Origin: Pelomonas saccharophila_A | GTDB taxonomy: Bacteria > Pseudomonadota > Gammaproteobacteria > Burkholderiales > Burkholderiaceae_C | DNA: 64,000 bases | NCBI RefSeq assembly: GCF_031458095.1 | Contig: NZ_JAVDXU010000001.1 | Location: 1-64,000 of the forward strand | Direction: 5' to 3' | Shown here: one piece after another, positions 36,501 through 44,800 of the stretch | How positions within the stretch are numbered: position 1 is the stretch's first letter | How the letters are laid out: each line of letters opens with the position of its first letter | The notes under the pieces: model-generated | Seen by the model: the letters and a program-made list of their open reading frames with translations, nothing else | The model's database searches: none | What the model was told of the DNA's origin: nothing | Made by a program: the position numbers and the translations under genes

Positions 36501-36756
36501 CTTCGGTGATGGACTTGTCGGGCAGCTTGCCCGCGTCTTCGGCCGTCACCGAGTCGACGATCTCCTCGGAGTTCTGCTTGATCTTCTGCGCGCTCTGCAG
36601 GGCGGCGCGCTGGCCCTTGACGACCACCGTCTCCAGCGCGGTCGGGGTCTTGTCCGCCGCTGGCTGCGTTTGCGCAAACGCGCCCCCACCTGCGCTCAGC
36701 AGCGCCAGGTGAATGACACCGCGATAGATCGCGGTGGTCTGGAATTCTTTTTTCAT
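33529..36756 (-). CDS. TonB-dependent outer-membrane receptor (first), probable oligosaccharide importer
   Basis: A 1075-residue outer-membrane receptor with a signal peptide (cut near GAFAQ), a TonB box region ALETVVVKGQR, a plug domain (about 50-170, with KLPDKSITEVLQRIVGVTVER and INVRGLSWGSSTLNGRE) and a large beta-barrel ending in YYLTGRYDF with the C-terminal Phe needed for assembly. Size and plug sequence match receptors of carbohydrate loci (CUT-type) rather than siderophore receptors. GGAGACACCTT precedes ATG. It is next to a lipoprotein gene, in the same order as receptor/surface-binder pairs. The substrate is probably a xyloglucan or related oligosaccharide. Confidence 0.9.
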   Translation of the reverse strand: MKKEFQTTAIYRGVIHLALLSAGGGAFAQTQPAADKTPTALETVVVKGQRAALQSAQKIKQNSEEIVDSVTAEDAGKLPDKSITEVLQRIVGVTVERLRSTNNDPKHFSEGSDDRINVRGLSWGSSTLNGREIFSAGWPGRDLSWSAVPSELMAGVDVYKNPSAEKIEGGVAGQVDLRTWLPFDFPGTKRSIAFGGNYEQRTKKASPALSGLYSTRWETDSGRWGALVDLAMNHSTYEQQNLQVGAYFPRTDIVAGKTVWMPTGANWGQNLGTSDRQGFYGALQWKKNEMQSSLTAFVSKSKEENTGSNIYPNFSDGNFNASPYNVLVENPVVDDRGVVVSGHYSYPLRLPRDANGNITDFSRGGKGAAQFADGGISMGTSRAFNQHRTKTSELAWNFQWNVNERFALQNDLQWVKSTFRTRGEEVQTATSLPSMDITTSGTSPVQLGFDDKSRTFLADPGNYYWLSVMPGRYKGEANLYAWKADGKFLFEDNPVLRDLRFGFRTTYRTSVREVGVYAGDTGSVGWKSIAEPWVVTQTRTPGQLANGSDNGGWQSRANFAYLSDPRYAAAAPVEVYNYKATGGNTLPSVVFPTYGALKDYNTYAKLLGDVRYNQCLDGQKWARDWNTNNPTQPINVATCNQSDYIWDTTLRYGLNPNMISDVSERTHAVYGNLRFGFDDWKVPMEGNIGVRFVYTARASHGHTTFDAKYDNRTPPDAPRFAAINEDLDVDASHVDALPSMNLKFNLSGDNKLLGRIGMARSVYRPGFNQLQESVKLSQNINTANNQITYTGENTGNAKLKPLTADNFDLGLEWYPRSGQMLSATAFYKDVKDLIYKSSYTRDYMSIAGNPQTFLITGPRNAARAWVYGIELKAETYLDHFNFLKNNLPDWALGFGVSADYTYLGSAQRFYRNAQVQYCPANGTITSDALKVYGCDTNGMPLGALPVPGLVKNAANFALRYDRYGFSARLAYNWTSRVLKNVGNDNSPNGQNGTSADPARIGAQDTWWGLPQYQEGFGQWDGSVSYNFTDKFGMSLSVTNLNNVTVRYSNLQAPGFMGTSWNFPGRSYYLTGRYDF

Positions 36757-36879
36757 AAGGTGTCTCCGTTGCTTCGATGTTCTGGCGACGCCAGGAAAGC
36801 GTCACGAATGCTTGGCACCGTGTAGCCGGCGGCGGCTGTTCGCCCGCTGATGGCCGCCCCGACTGCCGGTCACGAGGGA

Positions 36880-38295
36880 CTACTGGATGGTGATAGCCCC
36901 GGTGAGGCCGATGGAGGATGAATAGAACGCCGTGCCCGGATTGGTGTCGTTGATGTCGAAGAGCTTCAACCGCATGCGCACGATGTCGGAGGAGCCCATC
37001 AAGGTCATGGCCGAGGTGCGCGCATCCTTGAAGCCATCGAGGGCCGTATTGAAGGCACCGATGTTCGTGGGCATGCCGGTCGCATCCCAGGGGTTGGGCA
37101 GCTTGCGGATGTTGTCGTCCACCGAAGCGGCGGTCACGCCCGCGATGCCGCAGTTGTTCGTGACGGCAAAGTTGCTCAGCGGGATGTTGTAGGCCGCAAA
37201 GCCAGGCGCCCGCGGCCAGACCAGGGTGGCCAGCTCGACATTGCAGCCGCCGTTGTTCTTGCCCAGATCAAGATAGAGCACGACGGGTTTGCCGGCGGCG
37301 TACAGGCCTTGGGGCACGCCCATGGTGAAGCCCAGGGACGTCTCGGTCGTGACCCGAAGGCCACCGGTCGTGTCACCACCGCCGTTGAACGCCGTCTTGC
37401 CCGGCGCGAAGATGTCGATCTGGTTCAGGCCGGTGTGCCAGCCGGTCGGGAAGTTGGCCTTCGGCACCTCCAGCGCCGAGACCAGCGTCTTGCCGTCGGA
37501 CGAGACGGTGTGATAGCACCAGTCAGGCCGATCACTGCCGCACCATTGCCAGCCCGAGTTCAGGGTGCTGTCCCAGGGATTGACCGCGACCCCGCCGCCT
37601 TGCGCCGTGCGCAGATCGCTCGAAGAGCCCGCGCCGTTGCCGGTCGCGACATCGAAGCCATCCGCCAGCAGCAGGGGGTCGACGGCGATGAAGCGCTGCG
37701 TCGACTGCGCCGCATAGGTGTCGTTGCCAGCTTGAGTGGCCGTCACTGCGCAAGTGCCCTTGCCCAGCAGCTTGAGCTGGTCGCCGGTGATGGAGCAGTT
37801 GGCGGGCGTATCTGCCGTGAACGTGACCGGCCCCTTGGATTCCGCCGTTGCAGTGAGGGTGACCGAAGTGGTCGCCTTGCTGAGGACGTAGTCAGGCGGC
37901 GCAAACGCGATCTGCTGGGTGTGCTTCAGCACGTTGAACAGCTGGCTGACGTCGTCCGCGGGAGCCCACTGCACGCCATCGGCAGACTTGCCGCCCTGCT
38001 GCGTGGCCACCACACGGCACTCGCCCGCCTTGACCAGCGTGAGCTTGTTGCCGGCGACCGTGCAATAGTCGGGCGTGCTGGACTTGAAGGTCACCTCCAG
38101 ACCTGAGCTCGTGGTGGCTGACAGCGTTGTCGGCGGGTCCAGCAGCATGCCGCCGCCGGGATACTGGAAGGTGATGAATTGCTGGCGCCCGCCAGAAGTC
38201 GCTCCCCCTTCACCACCGCCGCCGCATGCGGCCAACAAGGCGCACGTTGCCAACAGTGTCAATTTGCGGGCGTGCGGAACCATTTTCTGCTTCAC
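36880..38295 (-). CDS. Surface lipoprotein with two Ig-like repeats, candidate glycan-binding partner
   Basis: A 471-residue lipoprotein: signal LTLLATCALLAACGGGG (lipobox Cys near residue 24), then two related Ig-like repeats, each with a Cys pair (TPDYCTVAGNKLTLVKAGEC and TPANCSITGDQLKLLGKGTC), then a roughly 260-residue C-terminal beta-rich domain (GVAVNPWDSTLNSGWQWCG onward) I cannot name. GTG at 38295 is chosen because AGGAGACAGATCC precedes it. It shares a divergent promoter with the third halogenase, containing four operator-like palindromes, and lies directly upstream of the first receptor. A glycan-capturing role analogous to SusD/SGBP proteins is a reasonable guess only. Confidence 0.68.
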   Translation of the reverse strand: MKQKMVPHARKLTLLATCALLAACGGGGEGGATSGGRQQFITFQYPGGGMLLDPPTTLSATTSSGLEVTFKSSTPDYCTVAGNKLTLVKAGECRVVATQQGGKSADGVQWAPADDVSQLFNVLKHTQQIAFAPPDYVLSKATTSVTLTATAESKGPVTFTADTPANCSITGDQLKLLGKGTCAVTATQAGNDTYAAQSTQRFIAVDPLLLADGFDVATGNGAGSSSDLRTAQGGGVAVNPWDSTLNSGWQWCGSDRPDWCYHTVSSDGKTLVSALEVPKANFPTGWHTGLNQIDIFAPGKTAFNGGGDTTGGLRVTTETSLGFTMGVPQGLYAAGKPVVLYLDLGKNNGGCNVELATLVWPRAPGFAAYNIPLSNFAVTNNCGIAGVTAASVDDNIRKLPNPWDATGMPTNIGAFNTALDGFKDARTSAMTLMGSSDIVRMRLKLFDINDTNPGTAFYSSSIGLTGAITIQ

Positions 38296-38386
38296 GGATC
38301 TGTCTCCTGGTTCTTCGAAATAGTTGCGGCATCGGGCGCGAGCACCTGCCAGGGCCCCGACCACCGTCCGCAATGCCGCTGAGGAC

Positions 38387-38463
38387 TGGTCGAACCATCA
38401 TAAATCTGGTCGGACCAGTTTTGACTAGGGCAAACTCCCGGTCTGACCAAACTGGCCTGACCA
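38387..38463. promoter_or_regulatory. Array of four GntR/FCD-type operators
   Basis: Four 11-base palindromes occur in 77 bases: TGGTCGAACCA (38387), TGGTCGGACCA (38407, perfect and extended to CTGGTCGGACCAG), CGGTCTGACCA (38439) and TGGCCTGACCA (38453). They lie between the lipoprotein and halogenase starts, with centres 20, 32 and 14 bases apart. The last site ends about 10 bases before the halogenase ribosome-binding site. Confidence 0.72.
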
Positions 38464-38486
38464 AAACACACCGGAGGGTTCTTTTC

Positions 38487-40013
38487 ATGGAAAGTCGCGC
38501 TCTAAGAAGAGTCGTCATCGTCGGCGGCGGCAGCGCCGGCTGGATCACCGCGGCGCCGCTGGCCCGCATGCTCTGCAGGCCTGATCTGCCGGACCACTGC
38601 GACGTCACCGTCGTCGAGTCGGCGGAGATCGGCACGGTCGGCGTGGGGGAGGCGACGCTGCCCACCATCAGCTTCTACAACCAGATGTTGGGCATCGATG
38701 AAGCCGACTTCGTGCGCAAGACCAAGGCGAGCTTCAAGCTGGGCATCGAGTTCTGCGACTGGGGCCGCGTCGGTCACCGCTTCTTCCACGGCTTCGGCGG
38801 CTTCGGCCCGGCCATCCATAACCGGCCGCTGTGGGCCTTCTGGCTGCGCCTGCGGGAGCTCGACCCCCACCTGCCCTCCTACGAGGAGTGGTCGACCGCG
38901 ACGATGATGGCGCGCAGCTCGCGCTTTGTGCCACCCCAACCCGGCGAACCGTCACCGGCCAACGCCTTCAACTACGCCTACCACTTCGACGCCTCGCTTT
39001 ACGGCGCCTATCTGCGCGACTACGCCCTCCGCCATGGCGCCCAACGCATCGAAGCCACCATCGTGCGCGTGGAGACATCCGAGCAGGATGGCTTCGTCAC
39101 GGCGGTTCACCTGAGCGACGGGCGACGTATCGAGGGCGACCTCTTCATCGACTGCTCGGGATTCCGGGCGCTGCTGATCGGCGGCGCGATGAACTCCCTC
39201 TACGAGGACTGGAGCCACTGGCTGCCCTGCGACCGGGCCCTCGCCGTGCCCTGCGAGCGCGTCGATCCGATGACGCCTTTCACGACGTCGACCGCGCGCA
39301 GCGCGGGCTGGCAATGGCGCATCCCCTTGCAGCACCGCACCGGCAACGGCCTGGTCTACTGCAGCAGCCACCTCAGCGACGACGGCGCCGCGCAACTCTT
39401 GTTGAGCCACCTCGACGGCAAGGCCCTGGACCAGCCGCGCCAGCAGCGTTTCGTCACGGGCCGGCGCAAGCAGGGATGGGTGAAGAACGTCGTCGCCATC
39501 GGCCTGTCATCGGGATTCCTCGAGCCGCTGGAATCGACCAGCATCCAATTGATCATGGACGGCGTCGGCCGGCTGACCTCCCTGCTGCCCGACCGGGACT
39601 TCGCTCCCAAGCTGGCCGACGAGTTCAACCGCCAGATGGCCTATCGCTACGAGTCGGTGCGTGACTTCATCATCCTGCACTACAAGCTCGGCGAGCGTCG
39701 CGACAGCGAGTTCTGGCGGCAATGCGCCGCCATGAGCATTCCGGATGCGCTGGCCCACCAGATCGAGCTGTTCCGCCAGACCGGGCGGGTGGCCATCCTG
39801 GAGCCGGAGGGATTCGCGGAGCCTTCCTGGGCCTCGCTGTTCTTCGGCCTGGGCCTCACGCCGCAGCGCTATGACCCCTATATCGACCTGGTCGACCTGG
39901 AGCAGATCCGGCGGCACCTCTGGGGCGTTCGTGACGCCATCCAGCACGCGGTGCAGCTCATGCCGTCGCACACCGAATTCGTCGCGAAGCTGGCGAGCAG
40001 TCAGCGCCCCTGA
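38487..40013 (+). CDS. Flavin-dependent (tryptophan-type) halogenase family protein, copy 3
   Basis: A 508-residue flavoprotein starting RRVVIVGGGSAGWITAAPLA, with Lys84 in ASFKLGIEFCDWG, the GWxWxIP motif as GWQWRIPLQHRTGNG and Glu349 in FLEPLESTSIQL. It is more distant from copies 1 and 2 than they are from each other, for example FFHGFGGFGPAI in place of YFHTFG. CGGAGGG lies eight bases before ATG at 38487; the long in-frame extension upstream crosses the operators and is rejected. Located directly behind the operator array, it is probably strongly regulated with the receptor system. Substrate unknown. Confidence 0.85.
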   Translation: MESRALRRVVIVGGGSAGWITAAPLARMLCRPDLPDHCDVTVVESAEIGTVGVGEATLPTISFYNQMLGIDEADFVRKTKASFKLGIEFCDWGRVGHRFFHGFGGFGPAIHNRPLWAFWLRLRELDPHLPSYEEWSTATMMARSSRFVPPQPGEPSPANAFNYAYHFDASLYGAYLRDYALRHGAQRIEATIVRVETSEQDGFVTAVHLSDGRRIEGDLFIDCSGFRALLIGGAMNSLYEDWSHWLPCDRALAVPCERVDPMTPFTTSTARSAGWQWRIPLQHRTGNGLVYCSSHLSDDGAAQLLLSHLDGKALDQPRQQRFVTGRRKQGWVKNVVAIGLSSGFLEPLESTSIQLIMDGVGRLTSLLPDRDFAPKLADEFNRQMAYRYESVRDFIILHYKLGERRDSEFWRQCAAMSIPDALAHQIELFRQTGRVAILEPEGFAEPSWASLFFGLGLTPQRYDPYIDLVDLEQIRRHLWGVRDAIQHAVQLMPSHTEFVAKLASSQRP

Positions 40014-40020
40014 TCTCTGT

Positions 40021-40032
40021 CCCGGCGCCGGG
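40021..40032. terminator. Possible hairpin between convergent halogenase 3 and regulator genes
   Basis: CCCGGCGCCGGG is a perfect 12-base palindrome in the 24 bases separating the two stops. Flanking CTCTG (40015-40019) and CAGAG (40039-40043) can extend the pairing. No T run is present, so it is a weak candidate. Confidence 0.35.
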
Positions 40033-40037
40033 GCCGT

Positions 40038-40772
40038 TCAGAGGCTGGCAGCGCCACTGAGCAACAGCTCGGCGGGCTCGCCAACCCAGCGCCCGTGAGA
40101 GGCCAGCAGATGACTGCACAGGGCGGCCGCAGCCGCCTGCGGGTTGCGCGCCTGCAGCGCACGGTAGATCGCCTCATGCTCGCCAAGAGCGACTTGCCAG
40201 GCCTGCTGCGAGGACTCGACTTCCCCGCTCATGCGGGCCGCAATCGCGCCATGGCGGCCATCGAAAAGCGCGCCCACCATGTCCACCAACAGGGAATTGC
40301 CAGCCATCTCGGCAATGCAGATGTGAAAGCGCCGGTCCGCCTCGACCGGCTTGTTGCCGCGGGCGTGTTCTGCTTGCATTGCAGCCAAGGCATCTCCCAA
40401 CCGCCGCAGCCCCTCGGCGGTCACGCGGGCTGCCGCCAGCATGATGACAGCCCCCTCGAGCACGACGCGCGCCTGCATGAGCTCGGCGGGACTGTCGCCC
40501 AGCGATGACGTCGCGCCGGCGCCTTCATCCGCAGGCGTGCACACATAGACACCCGAGCCGCCGCGGATCTCCACTCGACCATCGATCTCCAGGGCGATGA
40601 GGGCCTCGCGCAGCGAGGGCCGCGAGACACCCAATTTTGCCGCCAGCTCCCGCTCGGCGGGCAGGCGCGCGCCGGGCTTCAGCCCCTCCGCTTCGATGAG
40701 GGCACGGATGCGGTCGGCGACCAGCTGATATTGGCGGCGACCTTCATCGCCACGATGTTGCGGATTGGACAT
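40038..40772 (-). CDS. GntR-family regulator, FadR/FCD subfamily (copy 1)
   Basis: A 244-residue transcription factor: winged helix (about 13-80, with YQLVADRIRALIEAEGLKPG, LPAERELAAKLGVSRPSLRE and ALIALEIDGRVEIRGGSGVYV) and a helical FCD ligand domain (about 95-230) with metal-site type residues in EADRRFHICIAEMAGN and GEHEAIYRALQARN. FCD domains commonly bind sugar acids or small organic acids. ATG at 40772 is the start that keeps the usual N-terminus. It is a tandem paralogue, of identical length, of the gene at 40879. Its recognition helix is the same as in copy 2, so both could bind the TGGTC-N-GACCA palindromes nearby. Confidence 0.88.
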   Translation of the reverse strand: MSNPQHRGDEGRRQYQLVADRIRALIEAEGLKPGARLPAERELAAKLGVSRPSLREALIALEIDGRVEIRGGSGVYVCTPADEGAGATSSLGDSPAELMQARVVLEGAVIMLAAARVTAEGLRRLGDALAAMQAEHARGNKPVEADRRFHICIAEMAGNSLLVDMVGALFDGRHGAIAARMSGEVESSQQAWQVALGEHEAIYRALQARNPQAAAAALCSHLLASHGRWVGEPAELLLSGAASL

Positions 40773-40878
40773 GACGGTTGAACTTTCTCGCACCGTGGAC
40801 GCGCTCAACAGCCAAGCCCGGATTCCGGCAGCGCCCGAGGCGGCCGATCCCGACCGATTCGCGCAACCGATGCCTTGT

Positions 40879-41613
40879 TTACGAGCCGCTGCCGGTTGCC
40901 TTGCTGGACCCGTCAGCCGGTTCACCGGTCCAGCGCCCATGCGAGGCCAGCAAATGGCTGCACATCGCCGCGGCCGCGGCCTGAGGGTTGCGTGCTTCCA
41001 GTGCGCGGTAGATGGCCTCGTGCTCGCCCACGGCAGCCTGCCAGGTGTGGGTCGACTCCACCTGGCCACTCATACGCGCAGCGATGGGGTCATGGCGGCC
41101 GTCGAACAGCGTGCCGACCATATCCACCAGCACGGAATTGCCTGCCATTTCGGCAATGCTGAGATGAAAGCGCCGGTCCGCATCGACCGGCTTGCGGCCA
41201 CTGGCATGCTCCTCGCGCATGGCTGCCAGTGCCTCTTCGACGCGCTGCAGACCGGCCTTGGTCACGCGAGCGGCGGCCAGCGTGATGACGGCTCCTTCCA
41301 GCACGACGCGCGCCTGCATCAATTCGGCCGGACTTTCGCCGAGCGTCGACGTGGCCGCATCACCGGCACCCGCCGGCAACGCACAGACATAGACGCCCGA
41401 CCCACCGCGGATCTCGACGCGGCCGTCAATCTCCAGCGCGATCAGCGCTTCGCGCAACGAGGGACGCGACACCCCGAGCTGCAATGCGAGTTCACGCTCG
41501 GCCGGCAGTCGCGCACCGGCTTCGAGTTCCTCTTCGTCAATCAGGGCGCGGATTCTGTCGGCGACCAACTGATATTGCCTGCGCGATTCGCTGGCGCGGT
41601 GATGACTGGGCAT
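40879..41613 (-). CDS. GntR-family regulator, FadR/FCD subfamily (copy 2)
   Basis: A 244-residue paralogue of copy 1: winged helix with LPAERELALQLGVSRPSLRE and the same wing IDGRVEIRGGSGVYV, then an FCD domain with DADRRFHLSIAEMAGNSVLV and GEHEAIYRALEARN. ATG at 41613 follows GGGAG at ten bases; a TTG seven codons upstream is less likely. It is transcribed away from the second receptor across a region holding four operator-like palindromes, the usual sign of autoregulation plus control of the neighbour. The inducer is unknown; a pathway sugar acid such as L-fuconate is a guess. Confidence 0.88.
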   Translation of the reverse strand: MPSHHRASESRRQYQLVADRIRALIDEEELEAGARLPAERELALQLGVSRPSLREALIALEIDGRVEIRGGSGVYVCALPAGAGDAATSTLGESPAELMQARVVLEGAVITLAAARVTKAGLQRVEEALAAMREEHASGRKPVDADRRFHLSIAEMAGNSVLVDMVGTLFDGRHDPIAARMSGQVESTHTWQAAVGEHEAIYRALEARNPQAAAAAMCSHLLASHGRWTGEPADGSSKATGSGS

Positions 41614-41634
41614 GTCCGCTGAGCTCCCTAACAA

Positions 41635-41775
41635 TTGGACTGACCAAATGGTAACGCAACCAGTCGGTCCATTCTGATGTTACCGCGCAAAGCTCTCAAA
41701 TTGAGTATTGGGGTATGCACTGGTCTGACCACAATCGCCATATGGCAGAGTGGCATGACCAAATTGGTTTGACCA
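41635..41775. promoter_or_regulatory. Operator cluster between GntR/FCD copy 2 and the second TonB-dependent receptor
   Basis: Palindromes of the shared class are TTGGACTGACCAA (41635), TGGTCTGACCA (41721, perfect), TGGCATGACCA (41751) and TGGTTTGACCA (41765). Half-sites are also visible near 41660 and 41832. The 274-base gap between the regulator and receptor starts contains no gene and is best read as their shared control region. Confidence 0.72.
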
Positions 41776-41887
41776 GCGATCGGATTGATGTACGCGCATT
41801 GACAGCGCTGCCAATCGCCCGTCAGGCCCGCTTGGTCATCGAATCCGATGCCCATCAAAAGCCCTCGAGAGCTTGAAAGGAGACACA

Positions 41888-44800
41888 GTGAACAACTATC
41901 GGAGAACCGCGATCTCGCTTGCCGCCGCGCAAGCGGCCCTCCTCAGCACGAGCATGGCCTGGGGCCAGGCTGCTCCGGCGCCCGCCTCGGCTGCGTCGGC
42001 CCCTGAAGCCAAGCCGCAGAAGATCGAGACCGTCGTCGTCAGCGGCCAGCGTGCGGCCCTGCAATCGGCCCAGAAGATCAAGCAGAACGCCGACGAAGTC
42101 GTCGACTCCATCGTGGCCGACGACATCGGCAAGCTGCCCGACAAGTCCGTCACCGAAGTGCTGCAGCGCATCGCCGGCGTCAGCATTGACCGCACGATGA
42201 ACCGCGCCGATCCCCAGCAGGGCGTCGGCGACGGCGTCATGCACTTCGCGGCCGAGGGCACCGGCGTGAGTGTGCGCGGCTTGAGCTATGTGCGCTCCGA
42301 GTTGAACGGGCGCGACTCCTTCTCCGCCAATGGCGGGCGCTCGCTGAGCTTCGAGGATGTGCCGCCGGAGCTGATGGCCGGCGTGGACGTCTACAAGAAC
42401 CCGTCTGCGGAACAGATCGAAGGCGCCATCGGCGGCCTGGTGAATCTGCGTACCGCCCTGCCCTTCGATTTCAAGGGGCCCAAGGGCGCGTTCTCGGTCG
42501 AAGCCTCCCAACAGCAACTGCGTGGCGGCAAGGCCGAGCCCTCATTCTCCGGCCTCGTGTCCAACCGCTGGAAGACCGACCTCGGCGAGATCGGCGCCCT
42601 GCTCGACATCGCGCATTCCAAGATCGCCACGCGCGCCAACGGCCTGTTCGTCGAGCCCTATTACCCCCGCACCGACGCCCTCATCGGCGACACCAGCGGG
42701 CAGCTGCGCTGGATCAGCAAGGGCGGGTCCTGGACTTCCAGCGACTTCGACCGCACGCGTGACGGCCTGTACGGCGCGCTGCAATGGCGCAAGGACGACA
42801 TCTCTTCCTCGCTCACGTACTTCCGCTCGAAGTACAAGATGGACACGCGGGAAAACGCCATGTCCGTGGGCGGCACCAACACGCAGTTGACGCTCGACCC
42901 CGGCGCGACCTTCGACGCCAACGGCGCCGTGCTGACCGGGACGCTGCGCGCCCCGGGCGATGGCGCGCCAGACCGGAACGTGAGGGGCATCGGCTTCGCC
43001 ACGGTCGCGCGCCACGCCGGCCGCACGGCGGACACCCGCGACATCGCATGGAACGTCACCGCGAAGGTGTCGCCCAGCCTGACCCTGCGCTCCGACCTGC
43101 AGCACATCAAGGCCGTCAGCGACGGCACCGACTACCTGATCGGTACCGGCGGCTGGATGCCCAAGCAGCAGATCGACTTCACGACGTCGACGCCGAGCTT
43201 CAACTTCGACGCCGCGGACCGTGCCTACCTCGCCGACGCGAACAACTACTACTGGGGCTCCACGCAGGAACACCGGGACCATGCGACGGCCCATGAAACC
43301 GCATGGCGCGTCGATGGCAAGCTGAACTTCGATCATGCGGTGCTCAACGACCTGCGCTTCGGCTTGCGCGTGACCCATCGCGGCGCCCTGACCGAATCGA
43401 CGCATGACTCCGACTGGGCCCAGATCACCCAGCCGTGGGCCGTGGGCAAAGATGGATGGCAGCCGTTCAGCCAGCTCGCCTGGATGAGTGATCCACGCTT
43501 CAAGGCCGACACCCACATCCAGCCGTTCAACGGCTTCTTCAACGGCAAGGGGGCGATACCGCCGTCGGTGGTGATGCCGGACATGAGCCTGCTCAACGAC
43601 GCCGGCTTCAGGAAGGTCCACGGCTATGCCGACCAGGTCTGCCAGGTCGACCCCTGCTGGGCGAAATGGAACCCGGCCCAATACGGCGACGACAAGGGTC
43701 GCAACGAGCAGAACGAGCGCACCCAGGCGATCTACGGCCAGCTGCGCTTCAGCTTCGACGACCTGGCCTACCCGGTGGACGGCAACGTGGGCGTGCGGGC
43801 GGTGTACACACAAGCAGATGCGGTGGGCAACACCGTCCTCTCGGTGCCGAACTACCAGCAGAACCCCGGCATTCCCGTACTCGTGCCCAGGGCCGACCTG
43901 CAATCCTTCCACAACGCCTACTCCGACGTCTTGCCCAGCCTGAACCTGCGCATGAAGGCGAGCGACAAACTGCAATACCGCCTGGCGCTGTCCAAGGGCT
44001 CCTCGCGGCCGGACCTGTACCAGATGCAGGCCTACACGACGATTTCCCAGACCGTGCAGACGCACCAGGAAAATGGCCAGACGGTGATCGACTCGGTCTC
44101 CTACACCGGCTCGGCCCGCGGCAATCCCATGCTCAAGCCGGTCAAGTCGAACAATCTCGACCTGACGGGGGAGTATTACTTCGGCCCGACCAGCTCGTTC
44201 ACGGTGGCGGTGTTCGACAAGCGCATCAAGGACGTCGTCATCGGCCAGACGGGCTACTACCGGGTCGCGGACACGGCCGGCCAGCCGCATGATTTCGCGA
44301 TCACCGCGCCGGTCAATGGCGCCAAGGGCAAGACGCGCGGCGTCGAGGTGGGCTACCAGCAGTACTTCGACAAGCTGCCGGGCTGGCTGTCGGGCTTCGG
44401 GGTGTCGGGCAACTTCACCTACATCGACAGCAAGATGACGATGTACGACAAGATCAACCTCGAATGGTGCACGCCACGGGGCACGGTCGAAACGGAGCTG
44501 GCACGCAACCTCTATGGCTGCGATACCAACGGCCACGTCCTCGGCAACCTGCCATTGCCCGGCATGTCGCGCAAGGCGTTCAACATCGCCCTGCTCTACG
44601 ACTACGGTCCCCTCTCGGCACGCATTGCCTACAGCTGGCGCTCGAAGTATCTGCAGGCGGCCAATGCCTTCGGTACGAACGACGACTTCGGCAACGGCTG
44701 GGACTACAACCCCAACAGCCCGAACTACAAGAAGCCGTTCTCGTCGAACTTCTCACTGCCGACCTGGGGTGGAGCCTACGGCCAGGTCGACATGGGCGTG

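Noticed and set aside
36783..36793. TGGCGACGCCA palindrome upstream of the first receptor as an operator
   Set aside because: It is a perfect inverted repeat but its core (GCG/CGC) differs from the shared TGGTC-N-GACCA class, and it occurs only once.
31888..36825. A 1645-codon open frame on the + strand
   Set aside because: It lies antisense to halogenase copy 2 and the first receptor, both with clear motifs. Its translation is low-complexity (rich in Val, Gly, Gln, Arg, His), as expected for a stop-poor shadow frame in GC-rich DNA.
30401..40013. A halogenated natural-product biosynthetic cluster
   Set aside because: Three halogenases are present but there are no polyketide, peptide-synthetase or indole-pathway genes nearby. 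Context is carbohydrate uptake.
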